Shown: positions 8,347 through 17,320, counted from the first letter of the stretch. The stretch: 45,918 nt of DNA from Bacteroidia bacterium (GCA_013042025.1 JABDQY010000007.1:1-45918), one strand, 5' to 3'. Made by a program: numbers and translations. Notes: a model not told the origin generated them from the letters alone.

Positions 8347-8811
8347 ATGAATTCAATAGGACTACCAACAACTCAAACAAAAGAAATAGTTAAAGGATTA
8401 AATAATCTTCTAGCGAGCTATTCAGTTTTATACATGAACACACGTGGATTTCACTGGAACATTAAAGGAAAAGAATTTTTTGAACTTCACTTAAAGTTTG
8501 AAGAAATATACAACACACTAGTGCTCCAGATTGATGAAATCGCTGAAAGAATTCTTACTTTAGAAGGAACGCCTTTACATTCATTTACCGACAACTTAAA
8601 GCATTCTGCTATCAAAGAAATGACACACATTACTGATGGAAAGATTGCACTTGAAAATATCTTAGAAAGTTATACCACAATTCTAAATCAAGAACGTAGT
8701 ATCCTAAAACTTGCTGGAGATATAGATGACGAAGGTACTGCTGCTCAAATGAGTGACTACATTAAGCTTCAAGAAAAAGAAGTTTGGATGTTCAGATCGT
8801 ACTTAGCTTAA
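8347..8811 (+). CDS. dps: Dps family ferritin-like DNA-protection protein
   Basis: 154 residues, the normal Dps length. It forms a four-helix bundle that assembles into a dodecamer storing iron and removing hydrogen peroxide. The intersubunit ferroxidase ligands are intact: His36 (FHWNI), His48 (ELHLKF), Asp63 and Glu67 (QIDEIAE), matching His31, His43, Asp58 and Glu62 of Listeria Dps with a fixed offset of five. FHWNIKG and FxELHxKFEEIY are the family signatures. There is no long Lys-rich N-terminal tail, so DNA binding by that route is unlikely. It has its own near-leaderless promoter, and no OxyR or Fur site is obvious. Confidence 0.93.
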   Translation: MNSIGLPTTQTKEIVKGLNNLLASYSVLYMNTRGFHWNIKGKEFFELHLKFEEIYNTLVLQIDEIAERILTLEGTPLHSFTDNLKHSAIKEMTHITDGKIALENILESYTTILNQERSILKLAGDIDDEGTAAQMSDYIKLQEKEVWMFRSYLA

Positions 8812-8816
8812 GCTTA

Positions 8817-8850
8817 TTGTAATGGGCTACCGGTTTATTTTTTACTTTCG
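8817..8850 (+). promoter_or_regulatory. Candidate promoter for the MATE gene (TTG-N23-TACTTTCG)
   Basis: TTG at 8817-8819 and TACTTTCG at 8843-8850, 23 bases apart. The TTG start codon of the transporter is five bases after the box, again pointing to a leaderless transcript. Confidence 0.5.
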
Positions 8851-8855
8851 CACAG

Positions 8856-10268
8856 TTGAAAAAAACCTCAGATAAACTCGGAACTGAAAGTATTGGGAAA
8901 CTTCTACTTCAACAAAGTGTTCCGGCCGCTATGGGATTCTTGGTAATGTCGCTTTACCAAATGGTTGACACATTCTTTGTCAGTCGATTTATCGGGGAAA
9001 CCGCCATAGGTGCGATAACTGTTGTTTTACCTATAACTTTCTTGATTTCATCTTTTGGTATGGCAATTGGTGTTGGAGGGTCAAGCATAATTTCTCGTGC
9101 TCTAGGTAATAATGAAAAAGAAAAGGCTGAACTTACTTTTGGCAATCAGTTAAGGCTTACCCTTACATTGGTTATATCTTTTGTTTTGCTGGGTTATTTG
9201 TTTAATGAGCCAATTCTACGCTTGTTTGGTGCAAACCAATTAATCCTTCCAGAAGCAAAAACCTATTTCAATATTCTATTGATTGGAATTCCGTTTTTAG
9301 GATGGGCAATGATGAGCAATAACGTGATAAGAGCAGAAGGGAAACCTAAAGTGGCAATGCTCACACTTATCATTCCTGCTGTTGTAAATATTATTCTGGA
9401 CCCAATTCTTATATACTACTTCAAAATGGGTATTGCAGGTGCCGCTTGGGCAACTACATTGGGTTACATGTTTAGTGGGATATATACCGCATGGTTCTTT
9501 CTATCCGGGAAAAGCGAACTTGGAATTTCTCGCAAATTTTTCAAATTTAGTGGTCCAATAGTACGAGAAATGAGCAGTATTGGGTCGGTGACATTGGTTA
9601 GGCAGGGAAGTTTTAGCGTGCTTGCAATTGTGCTTAATAATGCTTTGAACAAATATGGTTTAATCGAGTTCTCTGATGGTATGAATAACGAAGGAGGAGC
9701 ACATGCTATTGCAATATATGGATTAATTCGAACCTTTACGTTGTTTGTTGCATTTCCTAACATCGGTGTAACGCAAGGATTGATGCCAATAGTTGGATAT
9801 AATTATGGCTCAAAGCAATTTGATCGTTTAAAAAATAGCATTTGGCTTGCATTAAAGTGGACTACGTTAGCATCCACTGTTATGTTTGTTTTGGTTTACC
9901 TTTTCTCTGAGCAACTAATAGGGTTTTTTACTGAAGATGCAGATCTACGTCTAAATACACCAAGAGCATTAAAAATTGTATTTCTTTCTCTACCTCTTAT
10001 GGGGATTGGTTTTATTGGAGCAGCATATTTCCAAGCCATTGGGAAAACCAAACCCGCAATGTTTTTAACCTTAGCACGTCAAGGTCTTTTTATGATTCCT
10101 CTTGTAATTATTCTACCTATGATTTTTCAACTGGACGGAATTTGGTTCTCAATACCAATTGGAGAGTTTCTTGCCTCCATAGTGAGTGCCGCAATGATTT
10201 ATTTGGCACTCTTTAGAAAAGATGCCTTAATAAAACCTATTCTCAGAAGTTCAAAAGAAGGGGCTTAG
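8856..10268 (+). CDS. MATE family efflux transporter
   Basis: 470 residues with twelve predicted membrane helices. MATE proteins export drugs and organic cations, driven by sodium or protons. The N-terminal helix carries the family pattern (GKLLLQQSVPAAMGFLVMSLYQMVDTFFVSRFIG). The second half repeats it around FVAFPNIGVTQGLMPIVGYNYGSKQFDRL, the internal duplication expected of MATE. The start is TTG at 8856. The first in-frame ATG, at residue 26, would remove the conserved beginning of helix 1, and a promoter box lies just before the TTG. The stop is three bases from the convergent sucA stop, with no hairpin between them. Substrate unknown. Confidence 0.92.
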   Translation: MKKTSDKLGTESIGKLLLQQSVPAAMGFLVMSLYQMVDTFFVSRFIGETAIGAITVVLPITFLISSFGMAIGVGGSSIISRALGNNEKEKAELTFGNQLRLTLTLVISFVLLGYLFNEPILRLFGANQLILPEAKTYFNILLIGIPFLGWAMMSNNVIRAEGKPKVAMLTLIIPAVVNIILDPILIYYFKMGIAGAAWATTLGYMFSGIYTAWFFLSGKSELGISRKFFKFSGPIVREMSSIGSVTLVRQGSFSVLAIVLNNALNKYGLIEFSDGMNNEGGAHAIAIYGLIRTFTLFVAFPNIGVTQGLMPIVGYNYGSKQFDRLKNSIWLALKWTTLASTVMFVLVYLFSEQLIGFFTEDADLRLNTPRALKIVFLSLPLMGIGFIGAAYFQAIGKTKPAMFLTLARQGLFMIPLVIILPMIFQLDGIWFSIPIGEFLASIVSAAMIYLALFRKDALIKPILRSSKEGA

Positions 10269-10271
10269 TTC

Positions 10272-12989
10272 CTATTTAAATGCGGCATCAATAATAGCTT
10301 GTTGCTCTTTCTTATGAACTGCAGCATATCCAGTCGCAGGGCTTGCACTGCTTCTTCGTGTATTTTCAGTAAATTGTTTTGGCCAATCGTATCTTAAGAT
10401 ATGCATCCAAGCTCCCATATTTTTCGGTTCCTCTTGCACCCAACAAAAACTTGCTTTGTTGTACTTTTTAAAGATCTCCGCCATTTGCTTCTCAGGCATA
10501 GGATAAAGTTGTTCTAGACGAACAATGGCTACATCTTTCCTCTTATCATTTTGTTGTTTTTCTAACAACTCGTAATAGATTTTACCTGAACAAAAATTGA
10601 CCTTGGTCACTTTCTTTGGATCAACATAATTATCATCAATTACCTCTTGAAATGCTCCTTTAGTAAACTCTTCTGTTGTACTTACGCATTTTGGATGCCT
10701 TAACAAGCTCTTAGGACTCATAATCACTAACGGCTTTCTAAAATCTCGTTTAATCTGTCTTCTAAAAGCATGAAATAAATTAGCTGGAGTTGTGATATTC
10801 ATAACTTGCATATTTGCCATTGCACAGAGTTGTAGATATCGTTCTAAACGAGCACTGCTATGCTCCGGACCTTGACCTTCATATCCGTGAGGCAATAACA
10901 TTACTAATCCACTATATCTTCCCCACTTTGTTTCTCCACTAGCAACATATTGATCAATCATAACCTGAGCTCCATTTGCAAAGTCACCAAATTGTGCTTC
11001 CCAAATTGTAAGCCCATACGGATTACTCATTGAATATCCATATTCGAATCCGAGTACAGCAAATTCGGAAAGTAAAGAATTATAAATGTCAAATTTTGAC
11101 TGTGTATCAGATAGATGGTTTAGCGGAACATATTCATCATCTCCTTCTTCAGTTTTTAGCACTGCATGACGATGGGAAAAAGTACCACGTTCAACATCTT
11201 GACCGCTTAATCGAACCGGATGACCTTCCATCAATAAACTACCATAAGCCATTAATTCTCCCATAGCCCAGTCAAACACTCCATCTTTCACCATATTAGC
11301 CCTATCAGTATAGAGTTTTGTAATTTTCCGAATTGGCAAATGATTGTCCGGAATTGTTGTTATAGCTTTTGCAATTGTGTCGAAACTTTTCTTTGTAATG
11401 GCTGTTTTTGAGACTTTATCGAAATCTTCTTTCGTTCCGATTTTCAACTTGCCCCATGTATTCTTCGGCAAGTTATTATCCTTTGGAATTTTATTGCTTC
11501 GAACATCATCGAGATTTTTTTGAAGCATGGCTTTAAAATCTTTCTCCATTTGTTTAGCCAAATTCGCTTCTATACTACCTTGCTCTTGAAGCTTCCTTGA
11601 ATATATCTCTCTTGGATTAGGATGTTTCGCTATTGCTTTATAAAGAGTTGGTTGTGTAAATTTAGGCTCATCTCCTTCATTGTGCCCATATTTCCTATAT
11701 CCAAGAATATCGATAAATACGTCAGTATTGAAAGTATGTCGATAATCTAGAGCTAGTTTTATCGTATAAATTAGAGCTTCTACATCATCACCGTTGACAT
11801 GGAATACTGGACATTTGGTAGTTTTTGCAACGTCAGTACAATAAATGGAAGTTCTTCCATCTATATAATTAGTTGTAAAACCAATCTGGTTATTTGTAAT
11901 TAAGTGTAACGTTCCTCCAACATCGTAAGCTTCTAAGCCCGCCATTTGAATTACTTCATACACAATTCCTTGTCCAGCTATTGCTGCATCACCATGAATA
12001 AGTATTGGTGTTATTTTAGAAAACTCATTGTTGTATTGCTTATCTAATTTGGCTTTTGTAATCCCTTGAACAACAGGGTTTACAGATTCCAAATGACTAG
12101 GGTTTGGACATAGGTTTAATTTGACCTCTTTTCCCAAACTGGTATTGATTTTACTCGTATAACCTAAATGATACTTAACGTCTCCTTCAAAGATTGCGTC
12201 CTCATGAGCTTTACCCTCAAATTCACTAAAAATTTCGGCATAGCTCTTCTTCATAATATTTGCCAAAACATTCAATCTCCCTCGATGAGCCATTCCAATA
12301 ATAAACTCTTCAACTCCATGGCTCGCACCAAGTTCAATTACAGCATCTATAGCAGGAATGAGTGTTTCTAACCCTTCAAGAGAAAATCGTTTTTGACCTA
12401 CATATTTGGTATGAAGAAAGTTTTCAAATGCTACTGCCTCATTCAGTTTTTCAAGAGTAAGCTTTTTCTGTTCAATGGTAAAACTTGGAGTATTCTTTCG
12501 TTCCTCCATTCTTTTTTGTAACCACTCTTTCCGCTCAGGATGAGTGATATACATGTATTCAACCCCAATACTTTGACAATATGTTGCTTCGCAATGAGCT
12601 ATTATATCTTTCAATTTCGCTGGCCCTATTCCAAGATCAATTCCAGCATTAAATGTTTTGTCTAAATCTGCCTTTGATAGGCCATAGTTTTCAATAGCTA
12701 AATCCGGAGCATACTTTCTTCTTTCTCTAACCGGATTGGTCTTCGTAAATAAATGCCCTCTTGTTCTGTACCCATTATTTATAAGATTTAGCACGTTAAT
12801 CTCTTGAATCATGTTCTCTGAGATTGCAGCACCATTTTCTTTTAATCCCAAATCTCCATAGGCTAGATCAAAGCCTTCAAAGAATCGTTGCCAACTCTCG
12901 TCAACTGATGATTTATCGCTTTTATACTGCTCGTAGAGGTGCTCAATAGAATCTACATCGGCATTGCTTAAATAAGAGTGATTTAACAT
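10272..12989 (-). CDS. sucA: 2-oxoglutarate dehydrogenase E1 component
   Basis: 905 residues, the standard length. This thiamine-diphosphate enzyme decarboxylates 2-oxoglutarate and passes the succinyl group to the lipoyl E2 subunit in the TCA cycle. The N-terminal segment (LEQLYEQYK-type sequence with SVDESWQRFFEGF) is the E2-binding region. IIGMAHRGRLNVLANI, the ThDP/Mg region HGDAAIAGQG...NNQIGFTTN near residue 330, GHNEGDEPKFTQP and the C-terminal LLPHGYEGQGPEHSSARLER are all typical of OGDH E1. The gene is alone: the neighbours are not sucB or lpd. A perfect -7 box, TATCTTTG, lies 17 bases before the ATG. Confidence 0.97.
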   Translation of the reverse strand: MLNHSYLSNADVDSIEHLYEQYKSDKSSVDESWQRFFEGFDLAYGDLGLKENGAAISENMIQEINVLNLINNGYRTRGHLFTKTNPVRERRKYAPDLAIENYGLSKADLDKTFNAGIDLGIGPAKLKDIIAHCEATYCQSIGVEYMYITHPERKEWLQKRMEERKNTPSFTIEQKKLTLEKLNEAVAFENFLHTKYVGQKRFSLEGLETLIPAIDAVIELGASHGVEEFIIGMAHRGRLNVLANIMKKSYAEIFSEFEGKAHEDAIFEGDVKYHLGYTSKINTSLGKEVKLNLCPNPSHLESVNPVVQGITKAKLDKQYNNEFSKITPILIHGDAAIAGQGIVYEVIQMAGLEAYDVGGTLHLITNNQIGFTTNYIDGRTSIYCTDVAKTTKCPVFHVNGDDVEALIYTIKLALDYRHTFNTDVFIDILGYRKYGHNEGDEPKFTQPTLYKAIAKHPNPREIYSRKLQEQGSIEANLAKQMEKDFKAMLQKNLDDVRSNKIPKDNNLPKNTWGKLKIGTKEDFDKVSKTAITKKSFDTIAKAITTIPDNHLPIRKITKLYTDRANMVKDGVFDWAMGELMAYGSLLMEGHPVRLSGQDVERGTFSHRHAVLKTEEGDDEYVPLNHLSDTQSKFDIYNSLLSEFAVLGFEYGYSMSNPYGLTIWEAQFGDFANGAQVMIDQYVASGETKWGRYSGLVMLLPHGYEGQGPEHSSARLERYLQLCAMANMQVMNITTPANLFHAFRRQIKRDFRKPLVIMSPKSLLRHPKCVSTTEEFTKGAFQEVIDDNYVDPKKVTKVNFCSGKIYYELLEKQQNDKRKDVAIVRLEQLYPMPEKQMAEIFKKYNKASFCWVQEEPKNMGAWMHILRYDWPKQFTENTRRSSASPATGYAAVHKKEQQAIIDAAFK

Positions 12990-13006
12990 ATTTACAAAAT
13001 AGATGG

Positions 13007-13014
13007 CAAAGATA
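13007..13014 (-). promoter_or_regulatory. Candidate -7 promoter box for sucA (TATCTTTG)
   Basis: On the minus strand TATCTTTG, a full TAnnTTTG match, is followed by CCATC and the sucA ATG 17 bases on. The predicted leader is about ten bases. Confidence 0.5.
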
Positions 13015-13084
13015 GAATTGTAGACTAATTTTTGCTGTTTAAATGCATCGGATTTATCGTGGATTATCCTTGAATAGATTTTTA

Positions 13085-13092
13085 TATCTTTG
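13085..13092 (+). promoter_or_regulatory. Candidate -7 promoter box (TATCTTTG)
   Basis: TATCTTTG lies 25 bases before the ATG at 13118 and inside the longer open frame that begins at 13043. This argues that the longer frame is not translated. It is the divergent counterpart of the sucA promoter about 70 bases away. Confidence 0.45.
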
Positions 13093-13117
13093 GAAAAACC
13101 AATTTAAACAAATCAGT

Positions 13118-13627
13118 ATGGAAGAAACTATTAGCACAGGACCCACTAGACCCCAATTTTTAACCATTTTATGCATCCTCACTTTTATAGGAAGTGGATG
13201 GGGAATTGTAGATGCAATAACCGACTATTTCGGGGCTGAAATGGCAGGAGATGCGGTAGAGATGGTTGAAGAAGAAATGGATGAGGCTATGGACGAAATC
13301 GAAGAAAATGAAGACATGTCTGACAGTCAAAAAGAATTTTTAGAGAACATTTTTGGTGATATTACAGAGGCTATCACTCCAGAAAATATTCGAAAATCAT
13401 CATTAGTTAATATAATATCGTGTCTACTTACTTTGTTCGGAGCTATATTAATGTGGCAACTTAAAAGAGTTGGATACTTTGCATATATTGCTGGTATCTT
13501 GGTAATGGTAATCGGAATGGCCGTCGTCTTTGAAGGCGTTGTTGGACTTGCTGTTGCCGGAATGACTGGATTTATCGGAGTTGTATTTATAGTACTTTAT
13601 GGTGTTAACCTAAAGCATATGAAATAA
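13118..13627 (+). CDS. Four-helix membrane protein with an acidic loop, function unknown
   Basis: 169 residues from ATG 13118, chosen over 13043 because a promoter box falls between the two. One membrane helix (about residues 12-32) is followed by a soluble loop of about 60 residues packed with Glu, Asp and Met (VEEEMDEAMDEIEENEDM). Three more helices follow (about 97-114, 118-138 and 141-163), and the chain ends in a short basic tail (LKHMK). The arrangement resembles generic DUF4064-type small membrane proteins, but no specific family is claimed. A strong terminator follows the gene. Confidence 0.75.
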   Translation: MEETISTGPTRPQFLTILCILTFIGSGWGIVDAITDYFGAEMAGDAVEMVEEEMDEAMDEIEENEDMSDSQKEFLENIFGDITEAITPENIRKSSLVNIISCLLTLFGAILMWQLKRVGYFAYIAGILVMVIGMAVVFEGVVGLAVAGMTGFIGVVFIVLYGVNLKHMK

Positions 13628-13645
13628 AATTCAATCAAATTCATA

Positions 13646-13683
13646 AAAAAAGGGGTGTGATCTTATATTCGCACCCCTTTTTT
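13646..13683 (+). terminator. Rho-independent terminator with a promoter box (TATATTCG) in its loop
   Basis: A 14-base-pair stem (13646-13659 with 13670-13683) with one G-T pair reads AAAAAAGGGGTGTG / CGCACCCCTTTTTT, with the ten-base loop ATCTTATATT. It is terminated by the T-run. It should end the upstream membrane-protein transcript. The loop and the start of the right arm also spell TATATTCG (13664-13671), a full -7 box that would start transcription about seven bases before the TTG at 13685 or 25 before the mfd ATG. Confidence 0.7.
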
Positions 13684-13702
13684 ATTGCCTAAAAAGCAAT
13701 CT

Positions 13703-16700
13703 ATGAATAGTAGAGAATTTGTACAGCTTTTTAATGAATATCCATCCATACTTGAGATGGAGCGGGAGCTTATTGCCGGAAAAACTCGTTTTGGCATTCA
13801 AGGGACAATTGGATCATTCCGATCAATACTCTTTTCACATCTTTACAAACACCTCAATAGAAGCATCGTAATTTGTTGCAATGATTTTGAACAAGCGGAG
13901 TATACTTATGCTGATATTGAAGCCTTTACCGATCATAATTACGTCTTTCTGTGGAGAGATTCATTTCGTAAAAGTTTTGATTTATCAGTACCAGAAGCAA
14001 CTAAAATTCAATCGAATGCTAGTGTTCTAGATAGTATTTCTGATTTAGATGCACCCAAAATAATTGTCACATACCCTGAAGCTCTTTTGGAGAAAATTAT
14101 TAAGCAAGAAGACTTCGAAAAAAGCAAACTAATTTTTAAGATAGGTGAAGAAGTAGATTTGGACTTCTTAATAGAAGTGCTCAATGAATATGCTTTCTAT
14201 CGAGAAGATTTTGTTTACCAACCTGGGCAATTTTCAATCAGAGGAGGAATAATAGACTTATATTCATTCGCTAGTGATCTTCCATTCAGATTGGAATTAG
14301 ATGGGAGGAAAATAGAATCTATAAGAGAATTTGATCCAATATCTCAACTGTCTACAAAAAAACTAATTCGAGCTACAGTTGTCCCAAATGTACAGGAAAC
14401 TTCTCAGAGCGATTCAAGTTCAGATTTATATAGTTATTTAGGAAAGAAACCAATATTCTGTGCATATGATCTACCATCAGCTTTCAATCGAATACAAAAA
14501 GGGATAACGAAGGCAGAAGGTACAAGTACAAGTGAGCTTACTGTTGCAAAAGCATATTTTACAGAGGAAGAAGTTGCTAATCAAATTAACAGCAAGCAGG
14601 TCATTGAGTTTAGTAGTCAGACATTCTTTCGCCCTTCAGTAAAGCTCAACTTTAAACAAGCACCACAACCTACTGTAAACAAGAACTTTGACTTATTAAT
14701 CGACACTCTTAAATCTTTAAAAGAAAAGCAATATCAGACGCTAATATTTTCAGAAAGTGCAAAGCAAATTGAGCGTTTAGAAAGCATTTTCGATGACTTA
14801 AATTCTGGTTACACCATAACTCCATTATATAAAAGCTTAAGTGAAGGATTTATAGATCATGATTTAAAAATCGCAGCGTACACTGAGCACCAAATATTTA
14901 ATCGATTCTACCTTGCTAAAACTGGTAAACGGGTTTCAACAACAGGTGCAATAAGTTTAAAAGAGTTAAAAGATCTAAATCCGGGAGATTATGTGGTTCA
15001 TATTGATCATGGGATTGGCCAATTCAAAGGATTACAAAAAATGGAAATGGGCGGTAAGATGCAAGATGCCGTTCGTATCGAATATAAGAACGGAGATTTA
15101 CTATATGTAAATATTGGTTCCTTATACAAGATTTCCAAGTTTAAAGGAAAAGATGGAACCGAACCAAAAATCAATAAATTAGGTAGTGATGCTTGGGCAA
15201 ATCTTAAACGAAAAACAAAAAAGCAGGTAAAGGACATAGCGAGAGATCTCATTAAACTCTATGCTAAAAGGAAAGCAGAAAAAGGATTTCAATTTACGCC
15301 AGACACTTATTTGCAAACAGAGCTTGAAGCTAGTTTCATGTATGAGGACACTCCCGATCAAGCTAAAGCTACGGAGGATGTTAAGAGTGATATGGAAGGT
15401 CCAAATCCAATGGATCGATTGGTTTGTGGAGATGTAGGTTTTGGAAAAACAGAGGTAGCCATTAGGGCAGCATTTAAAGCAGTTTGCGATAGCAAACAAG
15501 TTGCTATTTTAGTTCCTACTACAATTCTTGCTCAACAACATTATCATACATTCCGAGATAGATTACTCAACTTTCCTTGTACGGTAGATTATATCAATCG
15601 ATTTAGAACTACCAAGCAGCAAAATGATACGTTAAAGAAACTGGAAGAAGGAACGGTTGATATTATTATTGGAACACATAAGCTGTTGAATAAAAAAACC
15701 AAGTTTCACGATTTGGGATTATTAATTATTGATGAAGAACAAAAGTTTGGAGTAAGTGCCAAAGAACGTTTAAAAGAATTTCGTGCAAATGTAGATAGCT
15801 TAACACTTACTGCTACACCAATTCCAAGAACCTTACATTTCTCCTTAATGGGTGCACGAGATTTGAGTATAATGCAAACACCTCCTGCAAATAGAAGGCC
15901 AGTACATACTGAAGTTCAAGTGTGGAATAATGACATCATTCAGGAAGCAGTTAGTAATGAGATTGCACGTGGAGGCCAAGTATTTGTGATTCACAATAGG
16001 GTAAGAGATATTAAAGAAGTTGCTCATCGTATAAATGAATTGGTCCCAAATGCCCGCGTAGCGGTGGGACATGGACAAATGAAAGGAGATGAATTAGAAC
16101 AAGTAATGGTTCAATTTATTGAAGGTGAATTTGATGTTTTGGTTGCTACTACTATTATAGAAAGCGGATTAGATATCCCTAACGCCAATACTATTATTAT
16201 AAATAATGCTCATATGTTTGGGTTAAGCGATTTGCATCAGATGCGAGGACGTGTTGGTCGAAGTAATATAAAAGCATATTGTTATCTTTTGGCTCCACCA
16301 GTATATACATTACCAGAAGATGGAAGACGAAGACTTCAAGCGATTGAAGAGTATTCGGACCTTGGTAGTGGATTTAATGTAGCTATGCGAGATCTCGACA
16401 TACGAGGAGCTGGGAATTTACTTGGTGCAGAACAAAGTGGGTTTATATCTGAAATAGGCTTTCAGATGTATCACAAAATATTGGATGAAGCAATTGCGGA
16501 ACTTAGAGAATCTGAGTTTAAGGATATTTTAGAGCAAGAACCTCAAGAAATAAAAATCGAATGTTCTGTAGAACCAGACTTTGAAGCACGTTTACCTGAT
16601 GATTATGTTAGCAATGTTGCCGAGCGTATTAATTTATATACCCGATTATCGAATATAAGCACATTGGAAGAATTGCACACTTTTGTAAAGCAGCTGGAAG

Positions 16701-17005
16701 ATCGATTTGGAGATATGCCTAAAATGGTACAAGACCTTGTTTTGAGCATTAAATTGCGATTATATGCTCAAACACTGCATGCAGAAAAAGTTAAAACGAA
16801 AGAGTCTCAGCTGTTTTTGTTTTTCAACAATGATTTGGGAGAAGATTTTTATCAAGCACCGATTTTCACAACGATACTAAACAAGGTGAACACAGAACCC
16901 AGCAATTATGGCTTTAAACAAGGTAAAAACCACCTAATCCTTGCTATCACTGGGGGTAACAGCTTATTGGACAACTTAGAATTATTGAAACAAATTAGAC
17001 ATTAA
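13703..17005 (+). CDS. mfd: Transcription-repair coupling factor
   Basis: 1100 residues from ATG 13703 (TTG 13685 is an alternative giving six more). Mfd removes RNA polymerase stalled at DNA lesions and recruits UvrA. The N-terminal third is the UvrB-like region (PEALLEKI, FSIRGGIIDLYSF). GDYVVHIDHGIGQFKGLQ begins the RNA-polymerase interaction domain. The RecG-like translocase carries Walker A GDVGFGKTEVAIRAAF, DEEQKFGV, TATPIPRTLHFSLMGARDLS and motif VI RGRVGRSNIKAYCY. The C-terminal domain (about 170 residues) contains LPDDYVSNVAERINLYTRL. Length and motif order are complete. A terminator begins at the stop codon. Confidence 0.97.
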   Translation: MNSREFVQLFNEYPSILEMERELIAGKTRFGIQGTIGSFRSILFSHLYKHLNRSIVICCNDFEQAEYTYADIEAFTDHNYVFLWRDSFRKSFDLSVPEATKIQSNASVLDSISDLDAPKIIVTYPEALLEKIIKQEDFEKSKLIFKIGEEVDLDFLIEVLNEYAFYREDFVYQPGQFSIRGGIIDLYSFASDLPFRLELDGRKIESIREFDPISQLSTKKLIRATVVPNVQETSQSDSSSDLYSYLGKKPIFCAYDLPSAFNRIQKGITKAEGTSTSELTVAKAYFTEEEVANQINSKQVIEFSSQTFFRPSVKLNFKQAPQPTVNKNFDLLIDTLKSLKEKQYQTLIFSESAKQIERLESIFDDLNSGYTITPLYKSLSEGFIDHDLKIAAYTEHQIFNRFYLAKTGKRVSTTGAISLKELKDLNPGDYVVHIDHGIGQFKGLQKMEMGGKMQDAVRIEYKNGDLLYVNIGSLYKISKFKGKDGTEPKINKLGSDAWANLKRKTKKQVKDIARDLIKLYAKRKAEKGFQFTPDTYLQTELEASFMYEDTPDQAKATEDVKSDMEGPNPMDRLVCGDVGFGKTEVAIRAAFKAVCDSKQVAILVPTTILAQQHYHTFRDRLLNFPCTVDYINRFRTTKQQNDTLKKLEEGTVDIIIGTHKLLNKKTKFHDLGLLIIDEEQKFGVSAKERLKEFRANVDSLTLTATPIPRTLHFSLMGARDLSIMQTPPANRRPVHTEVQVWNNDIIQEAVSNEIARGGQVFVIHNRVRDIKEVAHRINELVPNARVAVGHGQMKGDELEQVMVQFIEGEFDVLVATTIIESGLDIPNANTIIINNAHMFGLSDLHQMRGRVGRSNIKAYCYLLAPPVYTLPEDGRRRLQAIEEYSDLGSGFNVAMRDLDIRGAGNLLGAEQSGFISEIGFQMYHKILDEAIAELRESEFKDILEQEPQEIKIECSVEPDFEARLPDDYVSNVAERINLYTRLSNISTLEELHTFVKQLEDRFGDMPKMVQDLVLSIKLRLYAQTLHAEKVKTKESQLFLFFNNDLGEDFYQAPIFTTILNKVNTEPSNYGFKQGKNHLILAITGGNSLLDNLELLKQIRH

Positions 17006-17033
17006 TCCCATTTTGGGATTATTTTGTGTCTTT
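17003..17033 (+). terminator. Rho-independent terminator of mfd
   Basis: The stem TAATCCCA / TGGGATTA (17003-17010 with 17014-17021) has a TTT loop and is followed by TTTTGTGTCTTTTTG. It includes the mfd stop codon. A second weak hairpin (GTCT/AGAC) follows immediately, near 17028-17040. Confidence 0.6.
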
Positions 17034-17055
17034 TTGAGACTTTTTACACATAAAG

Positions 17056-17088
17056 TTTGGAAATGTGGATAACTCATGCTTTACTTTG
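17056..17088 (+). promoter_or_regulatory. Candidate promoter (TTTG-N21-TTACTTTG)
   Basis: TTTG at 17056-17059 and TTACTTTG at 17081-17088 are 21 bases apart. The second differs from TAnnTTTG only by T for A at its second base. It lies between the mfd terminator and the 52-codon frame at 17147, giving that small gene its own promoter and a leader of about 50 bases. Confidence 0.45.
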
Positions 17089-17146
17089 TACCTGATGAAA
17101 TAGTAAACTACTACTATATATAATAAACCATTAGACTACACTACTT

Positions 17147-17305
17147 ATGAACGCACTTAAAAAAATACTATTTATTCAATTGTTTTTATTGACAGTGCTC
17201 TTCACAGCCAACATTTTGATCTCCTTAGAGAAGAAATCAGATTCAAGGCTATTGGCTAATTCCGAATTATCGGAAGAAAACATTAGTAAAAACCCTAATC
17301 TTTAA
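17147..17305 (+). CDS. Small membrane-anchored peptide, function unknown
   Basis: A 52-codon frame from ATG 17147 to TAA 17303-17305. The product starts MNALKK, continues with a 20-residue hydrophobic helix (ILFIQLFLLTVLFTANILIS) and ends in a polar, Ser/Glu/Asn-rich tail (LEKKSDSRLLANSELSEENI). This is a single-span or uncleaved signal-type peptide. It has a plausible promoter upstream, and the downstream terminator begins within its last codons, the layout of a compact independent gene. No homologue is recognised. Confidence 0.5.
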   Translation: MNALKKILFIQLFLLTVLFTANILISLEKKSDSRLLANSELSEENISKNPNL

Positions 17306-17320
17306 GATTGGGGTTTTTTT
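17288..17320. terminator. Bidirectional rho-independent terminator
   Basis: A 13-base-pair stem (17288-17300 with 17306-17318) reads AAAAACCCTAATC / GATTGGGGTTTTT with one G-T pair and the loop TTTAA. It has T-runs on both strands. It ends the small-peptide gene from the left and kynU from the right. The kynU stop codon is the very next base. Confidence 0.75.

Noticed and set aside
13043..13117. Extended start of the membrane-protein gene at 13118
   Set aside because: The -7 box at 13085-13092 falls inside the extension, so the ATG at 13118 is preferred.
17028..17052. Second hairpin after the mfd terminator (TGTGT...ACACA)
   Set aside because: The stem is short and AT-rich with a long loop. 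Treated as part of the same terminator region, not a separate signal.
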